DNA of 64,000 bases from Miscanthus floridulus (Eukaryota > Streptophyta > Magnoliopsida > Poales > Poaceae): contig NC_089593.1 of the NCBI RefSeq assembly GCF_019320115.1, positions 38,355,474 through 38,419,473 of the forward strand, in the 5' to 3' direction. The translations under genes and the position numbers were made by a program. Positions 30,890 through 41,993 of this stretch are shown here, piece by piece (position 1 is the first letter of the stretch; the number at the start of each line of letters is the position of its first letter). The notes under the pieces were generated by a model, which was given only the letters and a program-made list of their open reading frames with translations, searched no databases and was not told the DNA's origin.

Positions 30890-31845
30890 AACCACTTCTC
30901 AAAATTCACTCTGGTTCCTGTGGCAATTATGCGGCCTCAAGAAACCTGGTCGGCAAAGCTTTCTGAGCTAGCTTTTACTAGCCCACGGCCATCACTGACG
31001 CAGAATACCGCGTCCGATGTTGTGAAGGATGCCAGTTTTTCATCAAGTAGATACACATGCCGGCACAAGAACTGCAGACCATCCCAGCTTCCTAGCCTTT
31101 CTCATGCTAGGGACTAGACATGATTAGGCCTTTTAAGCCAGCACCAGGTGGTTTCTGGTACGTGTATGTTGCCATCGACAAATTCTCTAAGTGGATCAAA
31201 TACAAACCACTTGTTTCGGCTATAGCAAAGAAAGTAGTCGAGCTCTTCAAAGACATCATTTACAGATTCGGTCTCCCAAACAGCATTATCACCAACCTCA
31301 GAACTACATTCACTAGTCATCATTTTTGGGACTTCTACAAAAATAGATGCATCTCCATCAAATACATCTCCGTTGCCCATCCTAGAGCCAATGGCTAGAT
31401 CGAATGGGCGAACAGCATGATCCTTGATGCCCTCAAAAAGAGGTTATATCAGAAAGAGGAAAAGCATTAGGGCAAATGGCTCAAAGAGCTCCTAGTTGTG
31501 GTCTAGGGATTGCGCACTAAAGCTAGTCGTAGCACCGGTGTGCCTCCATATTTCTTGGTCTACAGCTCAGAAGCCATACTTCCAGTGGACATTGCCTTTC
31601 GAGCACCTAGGGTCGAACATTATAATGAAGAGCAAGCCGTAGCTATACAGACAGAGGACGTCGATAGGGCCAAAGAAGAACACTTGATCACCTGCATCCG
31701 CACAGCCAAATACCTAGAAGGCTTGCAAAGATACTACAACCGCAACCTCAAAGGTCATTCATTTGCTGTCAGTGACCTCGTTATCCATAGAAAACAGAAA
31801 ACCAAAGGGATGCACAAGCTCTCCTCCCCCTAGGAAGGGCCTTAC
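30890..31845 (+). pseudogene. Tat gypsy integrase
   Basis: The zinc-binding part is decayed (CCEGCQFFIK near 31020). The core starts GLDMIRPFKPAPGGFWYVYV with the first Asp and continues AIDKFSKWIKYKPL. The second catalytic position reads SIITNLRTTF where DNGTQF is usual, so the Asp is now Asn. The Glu in IEWANS is kept after a TAG. The C-terminal part has YRNL-like and RGDLVL-like motifs (FAVSDLVIHRKQK). Stops lie near 31396, 31468, 31504 and 31831. Confidence 0.92.
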
Positions 31846-32560
31846 ATGTCAAAGAGGTTACCCGACCAGGGTCTTACCGGCTATGTGACTTGGACAGAAT
31901 CGATATCCCCAATTCATGGCACATTGAGCACCTTATACGTTTCTATCCTTGAAATGCTCTAGATATGTATTCTCCACTCCATAATGAATGAAGTTTTGGT
32001 CACCATAATTTGTCTCCATTATTTCTCCATTACGATTTAATCTCCATTTGTGGTCGCCGGCTCTAAGCTACTTCTTAACAAACTTCAATACATGATCTCC
32101 ATAAATGCTCTGCCATGTTTCTCCATATCTCCAAGATATTTCACCAACCACCAAGCAGCACATGTTCCGCTCTGTGTTCTTTGGAGAAAACCCAGTCTCT
32201 GATCTCTCCCTACATGTGCTACAGGCTCCGCACTCTGCGTTATGGGTGGTCGGCTGTAGTTCCTTGGTCATGTCTATTCCTCCTACACGTGCATGGGCTC
32301 CGCGCTCGATGTTATAGAATATGGGCTAGCTAAGGCCAAGAGCTCAGTAAGGAACTATCTGCTCGGACGCTACTTATACTACATATAATCGTGTTAGGGT
32401 TAACACTACAATGATTTTTCACCAAAATACTGGCAAACTGCATAAACATGCACATGTCACTTGACAACATTTATACATATACATAAATGTTTGTCTGCGC
32501 CCTCACGCATTTTAACTATCCTCTCCAGCTGTTATAGATCACTCTTCGAGCAGGTCATTA
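31846..32560. other. Tat element 3' noncoding region, start
   Basis: After the integrase there is a short extension (SKRLPDQGLTGYVTW) and then noncoding sequence. It contains LTR-like motifs CTACACGTGCATGGGCTCCGCG near 32283. No gene on either strand. Confidence 0.5.
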
Positions 32561-35500
32561 GGTTTGGCTATCCCTGTCCACCTCGCTAAACAGGTCGACA
32601 TCTCTGGCCAGCCTCTTCGCCGTGTCCTCCACCTCATCTTCAAGCTCCTACTGCTTTGTCGCACCAGTCCCTCTGGTGAATCCAGCCCCTATCGCTCGTA
32701 GCTCGATGGTAGGGTAATGAGACCGGACTACTGCCAGGGCATGGGTCATGGCGGAGATAGTGGCGTCATGGTTGAAGCTTTTGAAGTTCTCCCACACCAC
32801 CTTGCACCTGTTGACGATGGTGTCCGGATGACATGGCCTCTTATCGGGCTAAGGAGCTACCTCCATGTCGATGCAGTCCAGCACTAGCCTCACTTCGGCC
32901 ACCATGGCATCAAGCTTTCACCTCTGGGTTTGCACCTCCAACTCTAGCATGTCAAACTAGGCCTTGGTCCTTCGACGGTATTTTGCAAGCACCGAGAAGA
33001 TCCATCAAGTGATTTAGTCACTTAAGCAACAACTCTAACCATGAACTACTCACCTTTCAGCTCCTCATCTAGTTTCTCCGCTCACCCAGACACCTTCTTC
33101 TCCTCCTCTTGGAGTTGACTGATGACCTGACGCAACTGGCTGATCTCCACATCTTGTTCTACAAAAGTGATGATCGTCAGCAACATTAAAGCTATTTGGC
33201 AATATAGAACAAGCTCACTGATTCACAGTACCTTTTTTTTGCTCCGAGAGGCTTCTCAGCTGCTCGGAGCTATCATGCAACTGCTCAGACATGGTTGCTA
33301 GCTGCTCAGATAAGGCCCCCTTTTGGTATTCCAGGCCCCGCACGTTAGATTTGGCAAGATCCCGCTCGCGCTGGGCCCTCTGGGCATTTTTCTCCATAAG
33401 CTTCACCACCTCCTTCAGTTTTTCGTTCTCCTCAGTGAGGGGCTCCATCCTCTTGATCAGTTGTCATTGTTGTTCAGTAGTTCGTGCTATGCCTTGTGAA
33501 AGCAACAAGATTATGAAGAACTCCAATCTCCGATGACACAGACAGACATTGCCGATGCAATACTAGCTTTGATCTGCTTCATCACTGTGGAAAAGGGTGG
33601 ACTCTGGCCTCCTGACTTCCCTAGTGGTGTCCTCCTCTTCCACCACCACAACTTCATCGCCCCACTTGTGGAGGATCCAGACAGCTTGAGGTTGAGCTTC
33701 CTCATGCTCAATCTCTTCCACTTCGTCCTCCTCCATAGCCGGTGGCACCACCCAGGGGACTCAGTGGTCGTACAACGTGTCCGACCACACCCACCGACAC
33801 CTTAGGGAGCGCTGCCTGCTCCTTTGGCACCACCGGTTTCTCTGCTCTAGACTCTAGCGTGGTGTCAGCAACTCTAGCATCTGCCTTTGAAGACTCGGTG
33901 GCTCCCACCGTTGCCTCAGGCACCGCCACCGGCTCATTTGCCGTCAGCGCCAACCGTTCTCCATCGACAAGTCCATTAGCAGCGGCGGTTGACTCCTTCC
34001 TAGGCCTCCGAGCGCTCGGGGACTTCAGGATGGGGTATGCCGGCATTGCCTCCATGCTGGGACCAGTCCCCGGCTGTTTGCTAGTTTGGACGGACGGATT
34101 CAGATCCTCAGTATGCCTCGCTCTGCATCAAATTAGCTCATCAATCACTGCAACTATAAGGATCCAACACCATGCTGAATTCAAGGAAAAGAAAACTACA
34201 CGTCAGCCTCCTGGTACATGGTTCTGAACTAGCGCTACCTCCCCGAGCCCTCAGGCATGTTCTAGGGTCAACCCAAGTGCCCTAGGCAGAAGGTCTCACG
34301 GCCCCTGCCTTTGGCCTCTCCTCCACCTATCGCTTGGGGACTCCGTTTGCTTGTTGCTCGGGGACTCCCTTTGCCTACTGCTCGAGGACTAACTCCCCTC
34401 CCCTCGATTGCACCTTTATGTGCATGTTGCGTGGAGGCGCTTTAGTGCTCGACAGAGGAGCCATGGAGCCCCATCGTCATCCGACCACTTAGACATCACC
34501 GCACTCTACGTTCAATTGGTCTGGTCGCCGCTAAGTGAGATGTCGCCTGGTTTGGGGGAACAGCACCTACCGTCTTCCTCTTCTTCTGGGCTGCCTCATC
34601 TGCCATTGCCCTCTTCCCCTAGACTTTCTCTGACACTAGGGGGGACTCTCCACCTGACCAGCATCGCGCCTCCAGACTCCAACGAGGTGCTGATGACACC
34701 TTCCTCAGGCTAAGTTGTTGTCTAGGCATCCACTGCCTTTGGCCAATTACTCCTCGGCACGCCCGAGAAGTACGCTGCTCGTTCCTATGAATGGATCTTT
34801 CCACAAGTGAATTATTTCACTTATTAGTAACGGTACAGGATAAAAAAGGATCAGGAACAAATAATTGAGATGTTTACCTAAGGAGGTGGGTTCGTACAGT
34901 TGAAGGGCCTGGTTTGCCCTGACATGCTGAATGAGGATTTTGGAGCGAATAGCTCTATGGCCCGCTCTACCACATCATCCCTCATCAGCCTCTCCGTCCT
35001 CTCTTGGGTGCCCTCGGTGTCCCCCTTGAAGTCAAAGCCCGCATGGGCCCTCTCCTTGCAGGGCTGCATGCGGCGCACTATGAAGCTCGCCGCCACTAGT
35101 GCGCTGTTCATCTTCACGCCCTTTATCAAGCCAAGGAGCTCCTTCACCTGATCCATATCACCACTGCTCGGCTTCTCCGACCAGCTCTTCTGGTTCTCCG
35201 GCACATGGTTGACGTCACAACGGATGGTAGGATGGCTCTGCTTCATGTAGAACCACCTGGCGTTCCACCCCTTCAGCGATGTCTTCAGTGGTACAATGAT
35301 GTACTCGCCTACCATCCTATTGTGGAGTTGTAGATACACGTCGCCTACCACCCTAGAACCATCACCGCCCTTCTTCTTTAGCCAGAACAGGTGTTGGAAG
35401 AGGTTGAAGTGGGGAAGAACTCTGAGATACGCCTCATAGAAATGGATAAAGATAGAGATGTGCAAGATGGTGTTTGGGTGGAGATTACACAGACTAACTC

Positions 35501-35777
35501 TCCAGAACTCCAATAGATCCCTTAGGAAAGGATGAATAGGAAATCCTAAACCGCGCTAGAAGTAATCTTCAAATACTACAGCTTTGTCGGTATGAGGCAT
35601 TGGGGAGGGCTCATCGTTGGCCGGCCACCATCCGGCGGTGACACGGTCTAGAAGAACACCCGCCTCCACCATCCTGTTGATCTTTGCCTCACCCATGAGC
35701 GACGACACCCACTCATTGTCATAGCTGGCTTCAGCGGCCGCCTTCTTTGGGTTTCCAACTCCCCTCTTTGGTGCCAT
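32560..35777 (-). pseudogene. Antisense additional ORF of Tat element (PF04195-like)
   Basis: Opposite strand to gag-pol. It starts MAPKRGVGNPKKAAAEASYD at 35777, then VSSLMGEAKINRMVEAG. After a stop near 35559 comes a 211-codon frame (35513-34878) with FWRVSLCNLHPNTILHISIF, FHFYEAYLRVLPHFNLF-like text and GWNARWFYMKQSHP. This matches the putative gypsy-type transposon domain common in grass annotations. Downstream, in the same phase, are a Ser/Ala/Val-rich segment (34055-33708) and, after a shift, a coiled coil (33448-33215, EENEKLKEVVKLMEKNAQRA). Likely introns and stops break it. Its function is unknown in all Tat elements. Confidence 0.8.
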
Positions 35778-36234
35778 CTCTCAGATCTAGTTTGGGATTG
35801 GCAGCGGAAGTGCGTATGAATCTAGAAGTGAGAGGGTTGAGGAGGAAGACAAAGTAGCAAAGTGGCAAAGGTGGGAGCGCGAAGTGTGGCGACGTAGTTA
35901 TAAAGAACTCCCCCCACCTTTCGCATTCGAGGGTTTTTGGGAAACTGCTCCACGATTTGTGCCTCTTTGAATTCTCCGAAATGACGTGGTGGGCCGTTAC
36001 CTAGGCTTTCGTGCAACTGCAGCCTGTATCGCCCATTTTTTGCCGCAATTTATTACTGCTCACTAAATATTCACCGACTTCTCTGCAATCCATTAAGGCT
36101 CAGTAACTCCTACTGTACTGCCATTACTAAAGTTTTTTCTCCATGATTTGTTTTCTCCAAGATTTCCACTTGTGGCTCGGGGACTGCATCATCAAGATGA
36201 CTTGGTTCCCCACCGCACTGGGGACTTTCTTTTG

Positions 36235-36500
36235 TTGACTGTTGTTTCTGACCCTGGCACCACGTGACCACGTCACCTACTATCAGGCTCGAGGACTAAG
36301 TGGGCACACTTCACCTTGTGATGATTGTGCTTTTCTCATTTTAGGGCTACACCTAGGGACTGGCTGCCTGCTCAGCTGGTCTTCTGCTTTTCTTCTTCTT
36401 TGGACCCTGGCACTACATGACTACGTCACCTACTGTCAGGCTCGAGGACTAAGTGGGCACACTTCACCTCGTGGTGAGTGTGTTTGCTTTAATCTAGAAG
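36235..36500 (+). repeat. Duplicated module in Tat 3' region
   Basis: Two copies, about 150 bp apart, of a block with ACCCTGGCAC, TGACTACGTCACCTACT and the 20-mer GGCTCGAGGACTAAGTGGGC followed by ACACTTCACCT (near 36285 and 36440). Similar text, inverted, is present at 52260-52420 in another Tat remnant, so it is a family feature. Confidence 0.8.
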
Positions 36501-36644
36501 ACTCCGCGCCTCCTGAAGTTGAAAAAGACTATCTCCCTTTCTTGTGGTCGGACTCCAAGTAGGCACACTTGGTCCACTGCGAGGAAATTTTTTATTTTGA
36601 ACTTGAGCTCCTTACGTCCTTATGGTAAGCCTTACTTGGGATAT

Positions 36645-36684
36645 ACTGCTCGGCGATGGTTCACACTGCTCGGCGATGGTTCAC
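36645..36684 (+). repeat. 20-bp tandem duplication
   Basis: ACTGCTCGGCGATGGTTCAC occurs twice head to tail, in a stretch rich in CTGCTCGG, shortly before the 3' LTR. Confidence 0.9.
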
Positions 36685-36806
36685 AACTGCTCGGCAACTC
36701 ATCATGGTGGTCGGACCATGAGTCTGACTGCTCGGCTTTGTTCGCACCTGCTCGGATAAGCTCAAGATGGCATTGCATAATGGATACAAGGTGCTCAAGG
36801 ACTAGC

Positions 36807-37264
36807 TGTGGGGGGTATGGCCTCGGATACCCACGACATACCACATGGGCTGGCCCAGCCCATAAGACGAAGCATTGCGGGGCACGGCACTGCTCGACGC
36901 GTCCTATAAGACACCGGGAAGATATCCTGAAGATACTACGAGATCTATTAGGATACGTATGATTCCATGATTCCTGTAATCTGTTATTAGTTTCCGGTTA
37001 TCTCCTAGATCTAACCGACTTGTAACCCTACCCCCGGACTATATAAGGCGGGTAGGGACCCCCTCCAAACACATGCAATATCATATGATAGACAATCCAA
37101 TCCAACAGACCACAGGAGTAGGGTATTACGTTGAGCAGACGGCCCGAACCTATCTAACTCTTGTGTCTCTGTTGCCTTCTTGTTCTCGATTACACGCATC
37201 TTTGCCGATCAATCTACCTTTGTGGGATACCCCTCGGAGGACTGTCGATGATATTCTGTCGACA
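36807..37264 (+). repeat. Tat gypsy 3' LTR
   Basis: Starts TGTGGGGGGTATGGCC and ends TTCTGTCGACA. It aligns throughout with 25540-26012 and has the same TATA box (CTATATAAGG near 37038). Confidence 0.95.
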
Positions 37265-38535
37265 TGAATATCATCTGGTTTGTTGTTCAAATAAGCCATT
37301 AGCTGCCATACGAACAATATATAGTGATGATCTGCTCTTAGCCTGAAGTATTTTAGGTTGGTCACTCCAGTTTTTAATTGCCTGAAACCATAGTATTGTT
37401 ATTCATAGTAGGCAGGAAATTATTTTACTAGTAGTTTACTAAAAATGAAGGAGCAATTATTTTTCTGTGGTCTATGAAAGAGCTGATACTAAGTCTCTTA
37501 TAATTTCTTTACATAATGAAATAGCTTTCTCCTTTGTGACAATTAAATCATGCTGCTGCAAGGAAACATGTTCGTGGTGCCGTAAATGAATTTAGATCAA
37601 AAAGCTTTGTACTGAGAGGTTGGTTAGGTTAAGGCCAATGCTCTGTGAGCTTCATGTTTAGAATACACATCACAATACTACAAGTAGCAGTTGAGCACTG
37701 AACAGAAACTAATACATGAGTAGTTGCAGTGACAGGTAATAGTAGGTGTACACATGGGTGGAGCTACGTGGGGGCCAAGCTGAGCTCTAGCCCCCCCTTG
37801 CCTCTGTGATTTGCACAAGTCTCTGCTACACTCTGTCCCTACGTGTCTCCCTATCCCTGCGCTAGATCTGTAATTTGCTAGTGACTGAGTCACCAATGAC
37901 CGGCCAGGGCCCATAACGGCCAGCAGCCACACACAGACATAACAATCGGTTAGTTGTGTTCCCACCGCTTAGCTCAGCCATTAGTCTGTTGACTTTGCTT
38001 ATGTTGCTCTGTGTTGTCTGAGCCTTGTTGATTCTTCTATCTTTTTTCCTTCCTCATTCTTTAGTGTATAAAATTTACAGAGTATGCATACTAGAAGTGG
38101 TAGATTTAGTAACATTTTGGGAGATCTTATGTTGCTATTACTGGGAGTACAAGCATTCTACTGCTAGCTGCTAGGTGCTAGCTGCTATCACTATCACACC
38201 TGAGAGCAATTAATAATTAATAGCTGTATTTAGCTTTAGGAAACATCCTATTCATGAGTTAGCTACAAGGTGATGATTTATCTCAAGTTGTAACAATCAA
38301 GTAGCTATATTTTTCATGGATTTGATAAGTTCTTACAAGCTATAACAATTCAGTAGATAACAAAGTAGCTATATTTCTTTAGTGCATTATTATATTTCCA
38401 GTTTTAATCATATGAATTAAGCTCATTGAAAAGCTGCTATATATATATGCTCCAATAAAGTACTATGTGGTGTCTGCATATATATCTTGAGAATCCACTT
38501 ATAATACTAAAATTATTATATGTTGGCAACTAACT
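37265..38535. other. No gene seen between two LTR elements
   Basis: AT-rich sequence containing a C-rich island GAGCTCTAGCCCCCCC near 37780 that may belong to a small MITE, and ATATAT runs near 38440. No open frame with a recognisable domain. It is presumably the older host sequence into which the neighbouring elements inserted. Confidence 0.45.
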
Positions 38536-40061
38536 TGTTGAAAGGATCTAAACAATGCCTAGAGGGGGGGGGGAATAGGTGTGTCTAAAAGATTCTACAC
38601 AAAACTCAAAGTCACTTGTCAGCAACTATAGGAAGTCCCGACAGTTGGGGTCGGAACTTCCGACGTCGTCAGAAGTCCCGACGCCTACGGGAAATGTACT
38701 ACAAGTGCTAAAATGAATTTTGTGACTTCGCTAACTTACAACCCCACTTCCTAGTGGTAAGGTAACATGTTGGGGTTTCTCCTTTGACGCCAAAAGGTCA
38801 CCACTCTGTAGATCGAGTCCAAACCCTTAGAAAATATTTGGAGAGGAAGAGACACACAAGAATAAAAGTGATAGCACAAGTCTCAATAACAACAAGCCCA
38901 AGAGACACAAGGATTTATCCCAAGGTTTGGCAACCCCATAAAGGAGCTCCTACATCCTCGTTGTTGAGGTGACCACAAAGTTTGGAGTCTCTTTCACCTC
39001 CTTACCTCTCTCAAAGCAACCACAAAGGTCACTCGAGGTTTCCACTAAGAAATTGAGGGTAATACAAACTTCCCAAGGCTCTTCCACAAGATGGAAGCTC
39101 TTGGGCGACGCCTAGCTGGCTAGGGGCGAAGCCCCAAGAGTAATAGATGCAAATCTAATTGGCTTGATGAAGAAATCGAGTGCTCAAGTTTCCTAAAGTG
39201 ATGCTCTCACTCAATCCACTCTCCTTTCACTCAAAACCCTAGGGGAATCAAAGATTGGAGCAAAGGGGAGAGGAGAGGGGAGTCTTGAATGCTTGGGAGC
39301 TGTTTTGACCGTGAGTAGGTTGCAATGAATGAGTGAGTCACGGTTAGAAGAGAGGAGAGAGCTATTTATACTCAAGGTAGAAATCCAACCGTTCAGATCT
39401 ACGTCGGAAGTTCCGACGCAGATCTCAGGACTTCCGACCTATAAAGAAAACATTGTTCATAGCTAGGTCAAAGTCACTATGAGAAGGTCAATGTCGGAAC
39501 TCCCGATGTACATCAGGACTTTCGACAGTCAGGACTCCTAGCCAAGGTCCAGATGTCGGGACTCCCGACCTGAGTCGGAACTTCCGTCCATCGGGAGCTT
39601 TGACTCATGTCAGGACTTCCGATAGCCACAGTCACCACGTAGGCTAAGTGACTAGGCGACGAGACTTCTGACCTGAGTCGGGAGTTCCGACTTACATTGG
39701 GGCTTTCGACACCAAAAGTCTCAAAAAGATATTCTACGTGCTCGTGAAGTGCTAGAGTGTCTCTCTTTTGATTTTATTTTTATGCTTGAGCACTCTATCT
39801 TCTTTAGATCAACTAAGTTTGCATCCCTCTTTATAGTGCAGTGAATCCTAAACTCAAAACAAAATATAAAATCTTTGGAGAGCACTTTGAGTTAATCCGC
39901 CTTTACAACTTCAAGAATTGAGGATACCATTTCATCTTTATCAACTCTTTGAGTCTTTCATGGGACTAATAGCTGCAACATAGCTTATGAAGATCATATT
40001 AGTCCCTAATTTCGATGTCATCAATACACCAAAACCCACATAGGGGGCAAATGCACTTTCA
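38536..40061 (-). repeat. 3' LTR of Sirevirus-like copia element
   Basis: On minus it starts TGAAAGTGCATTTGCCCCC after a polypurine tract and ends CATTGTTTAGATCCTTTCAACA, 1,526 bp. TG...CA borders are present. The flank is TAACT (38531-38535); the partner duplication is not in the window. It carries many GTCGGAACTTCCGAC-type palindromes. Confidence 0.88.
38625..39715. repeat. Dispersed palindromic repeats in Sirevirus LTR
   Basis: About a dozen variants of GTCGGAACTTCCGAC or GTCGGGACTCCCGAC, for example near 38650, 39405, 39490, 39555, 39610 and 39680. More occur inside the element at 47590-47715 and 48270-48370. Conserved palindromic repeats in noncoding parts are a reported trait of Sireviruses. 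Confidence 0.85.
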
Positions 40062-40078
40062 ATCTCCCCCTTTTTGGT
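40062..40078 (-). promoter_or_regulatory. Polypurine tract of the Sirevirus-like element
   Basis: On minus ACCAAAAAGGGGGAGAT directly precedes the LTR start TGAAAG. It is purine-rich and correctly placed. Confidence 0.88.
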
Positions 40079-40646
40079 AATTGATGACAACCAACTTAGG
40101 CTTTTATAAGAATGAAATAATTTAAAGTTTCTGAACCCCAACATTTATGAAGAGCTCCCCCTTGATGTATGCATGAAATTGAATTTCAATGAGAATCATC
40201 TATACACGATTTGCATACATCAAAACAAAAACTCCCCCTAAATTTTGCAATCCGTGGGGTGCAACAAGTGTATGTGAACAAATATATATCCATGAAAAAG
40301 AGATGCAATATGACATATTATATTCACACAACAAGTAAAAGAGAATGTAAGTAGAAACTTGAAGCAATACATGGCCATCCAAAATAAAACATTCATCATC
40401 ACAAGTAGAGGCAAGCACAAGCTAATAGATTGATAAATAACCATTACTTGTCCTACAATCATCTATCACAAACACATATATAGTTGTCCATCACATACTA
40501 GCCACTACACGACATAGTTCATACAAGCTAAAAGTTTTAAAATCTCAAAACTAAGTGACCAACTAACTTATTACATGATAGTTCAAAGCCTAACCTCCCC
40601 CTTTGTCAACAAGTGCCAAAAGGGGTAGGCCGCATGAAAGAAATGA
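40079..40646. other. Noncoding region before the Sirevirus 3' LTR
   Basis: Between the end of the env-like frame and the polypurine tract. It contains several TTGGCACTTGTTGACAAAGGGGGAGG-like purine blocks on minus (near 40595-40620), which look like additional polypurine tracts. No gene. Confidence 0.5.
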
Positions 40647-41988
40647 CTACTCATCCTCATAGTCCTCATCATCATAATGGTCACCATCACCACCACCACC
40701 ATCGTCGTCATCATCATCATCTTCCTCGATGTAGTCCTCATCTTCTATAGTGGCCTTGCTCTTGCCATGAGGGTGAGAAGTAGCATCATCCTCGTAGGCC
40801 TCACAAGCCTCATCATAAAAGCGATATAGGGTCATAGGGATGCACAAATGGTGGTAGAGGTGAAGACACAATACCAGCCTACTGCTCCAAATGATAGATC
40901 CTCTCTTGCATGTCATGCTCACACTGAGCACTAGCGCAGCACTGTCCAAACATGTAGGTCATGAGGAACTTGAACTTGCTGGGCATCTTACCAGAGGAGG
41001 TGGAAGAGAGCGGCTCAACACTAGAAGCACAAGGAGCAATAGGTGGTGAAGCACCGCAGTGAGAGCGAGAACCCAAAGGACCTTTGCCTTTGCCTCAGGC
41101 TACATCAGCTTTCTTCTTGAGGACCCTTACAGCTGTGATAGAAGTCTTGTTGGAGATCTTGAGGAGCTTGTGCTAGGAATCTATGGGGATCCGGATGCCT
41201 GATACTTGCTCAATCACATGCATGATGTAGGGAGCATAGGGAAGGTGCCTCATAGGATCCTCACCGGCATCATGTATTCCAAATGTATCGGCTGATGGAG
41301 AACTGCTCAAAATCATCACCAAAGCGTTGAAGGACCTTCTGAGAGTCATCATGAAGGAAAGTGGAGTCACCACGCTTCGGATACAAAATCTGTCATAGGA
41401 TGTTGTTCAGAACATAGTAGTAGGGCTTTAGATACACAGTCTATCCATTAGCTAGATATCCATCAAGGTACATGTGCTGATACTCCTCCAAAGCCACATC
41501 CTCATACTCGGTAAGCTTAGGTGCCGTGTGATTGGTGTGACCCAAACCAAGAAGGCAAGTGAAGGTAATGAAATCCACCTTGTAGTGCTTGCCTTCTGTG
41601 GTCCAATGGATAATGTCAATGGCACCACTAGGGTCTTCTTCATGGTGATAGAAAGCATAAAACTAATAGATGATCTCATTGTTCTAATGCTTCCAAAACA
41701 CCTCAGGTAGGATAGCCCCATTGAGTGAATATCATGAACCATATGCTCTAGCTTAGGTTCCTTAAATAGACCAAGGGAATAAGCATCAATAACCTTCATA
41801 TGAAGGACTGGTGGCTCCCTCTTCTTCAGAAACTTGTAGAGAATGGACTCATAGTAATCAAAGTGAAAAGGATGCCAGAAACGGTACTCAAGGTGGAGAT
41901 CCTTCTCTTCTTCAGCATACAAATTCCTACCTCTCATGGACCTGATGTCCCAGACCCTGTGATGGTAGTCAACTAGCAAAGGAGGTGT
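40647..41988 (-). pseudogene. Sirevirus env-like ORF, C-terminal part
   Basis: Frames on minus: 41979-41452 (DYHHRVWDIRSMRGRNLYAE, EYRFWHPFHFDYYESILYKF, LFKEPKLEHMVHDIHSMGLS), then shifted pieces (ASSPIAPCASSVEPLSST, SKFKFLMTYMFGQCC), and an extremely acidic C-terminus EDYIEEDDDDDDDGGGGD at 40650-40740. The position after RNase H and before the 3' LTR is that of the env-like gene of Sireviruses. I see no clear transmembrane segment or signal peptide here, so an envelope role is unsupported by this sequence. Confidence 0.6.
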
Positions 41989-41993
41989 GAAAC
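41989..41993. repeat. Solo-LTR target duplication GAAAC, left
   Basis: GAAAC directly before TGTAATAGAACT. The same GAAAC follows the LTR at 47115-47119. Confidence 0.93.

Larger units (their letters stand above)
25540..37264 (+). mobile_element. Full-length Tat-type Ty3/gypsy retrotransposon
   Basis: An 11.7-kb element with LTRs of 473 and 458 bp. Flanks are GGAAT (25535-25539) and TGAAT (37265-37269), a 5-bp duplication with one change. Coding order on plus is gag, protease, RT, RNase H, a second archaeal-type RNase H, integrase. The extra RNase H and the long region with an antisense ORF between integrase and the 3' LTR mark the Tat lineage. All genes carry stops. Confidence 0.95.

Noticed and set aside
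37740..37965. Possible MITE around a C-rich island
   Set aside because: The composition is suggestive, but I found no terminal inverted repeats or target duplication.
38625..39715. Regular short repeats, considered as a CRISPR-like array
   Set aside because: The spacing is irregular, the motifs are palindromic variants, and they lie in a plant LTR. No cas genes; the context is eukaryotic.
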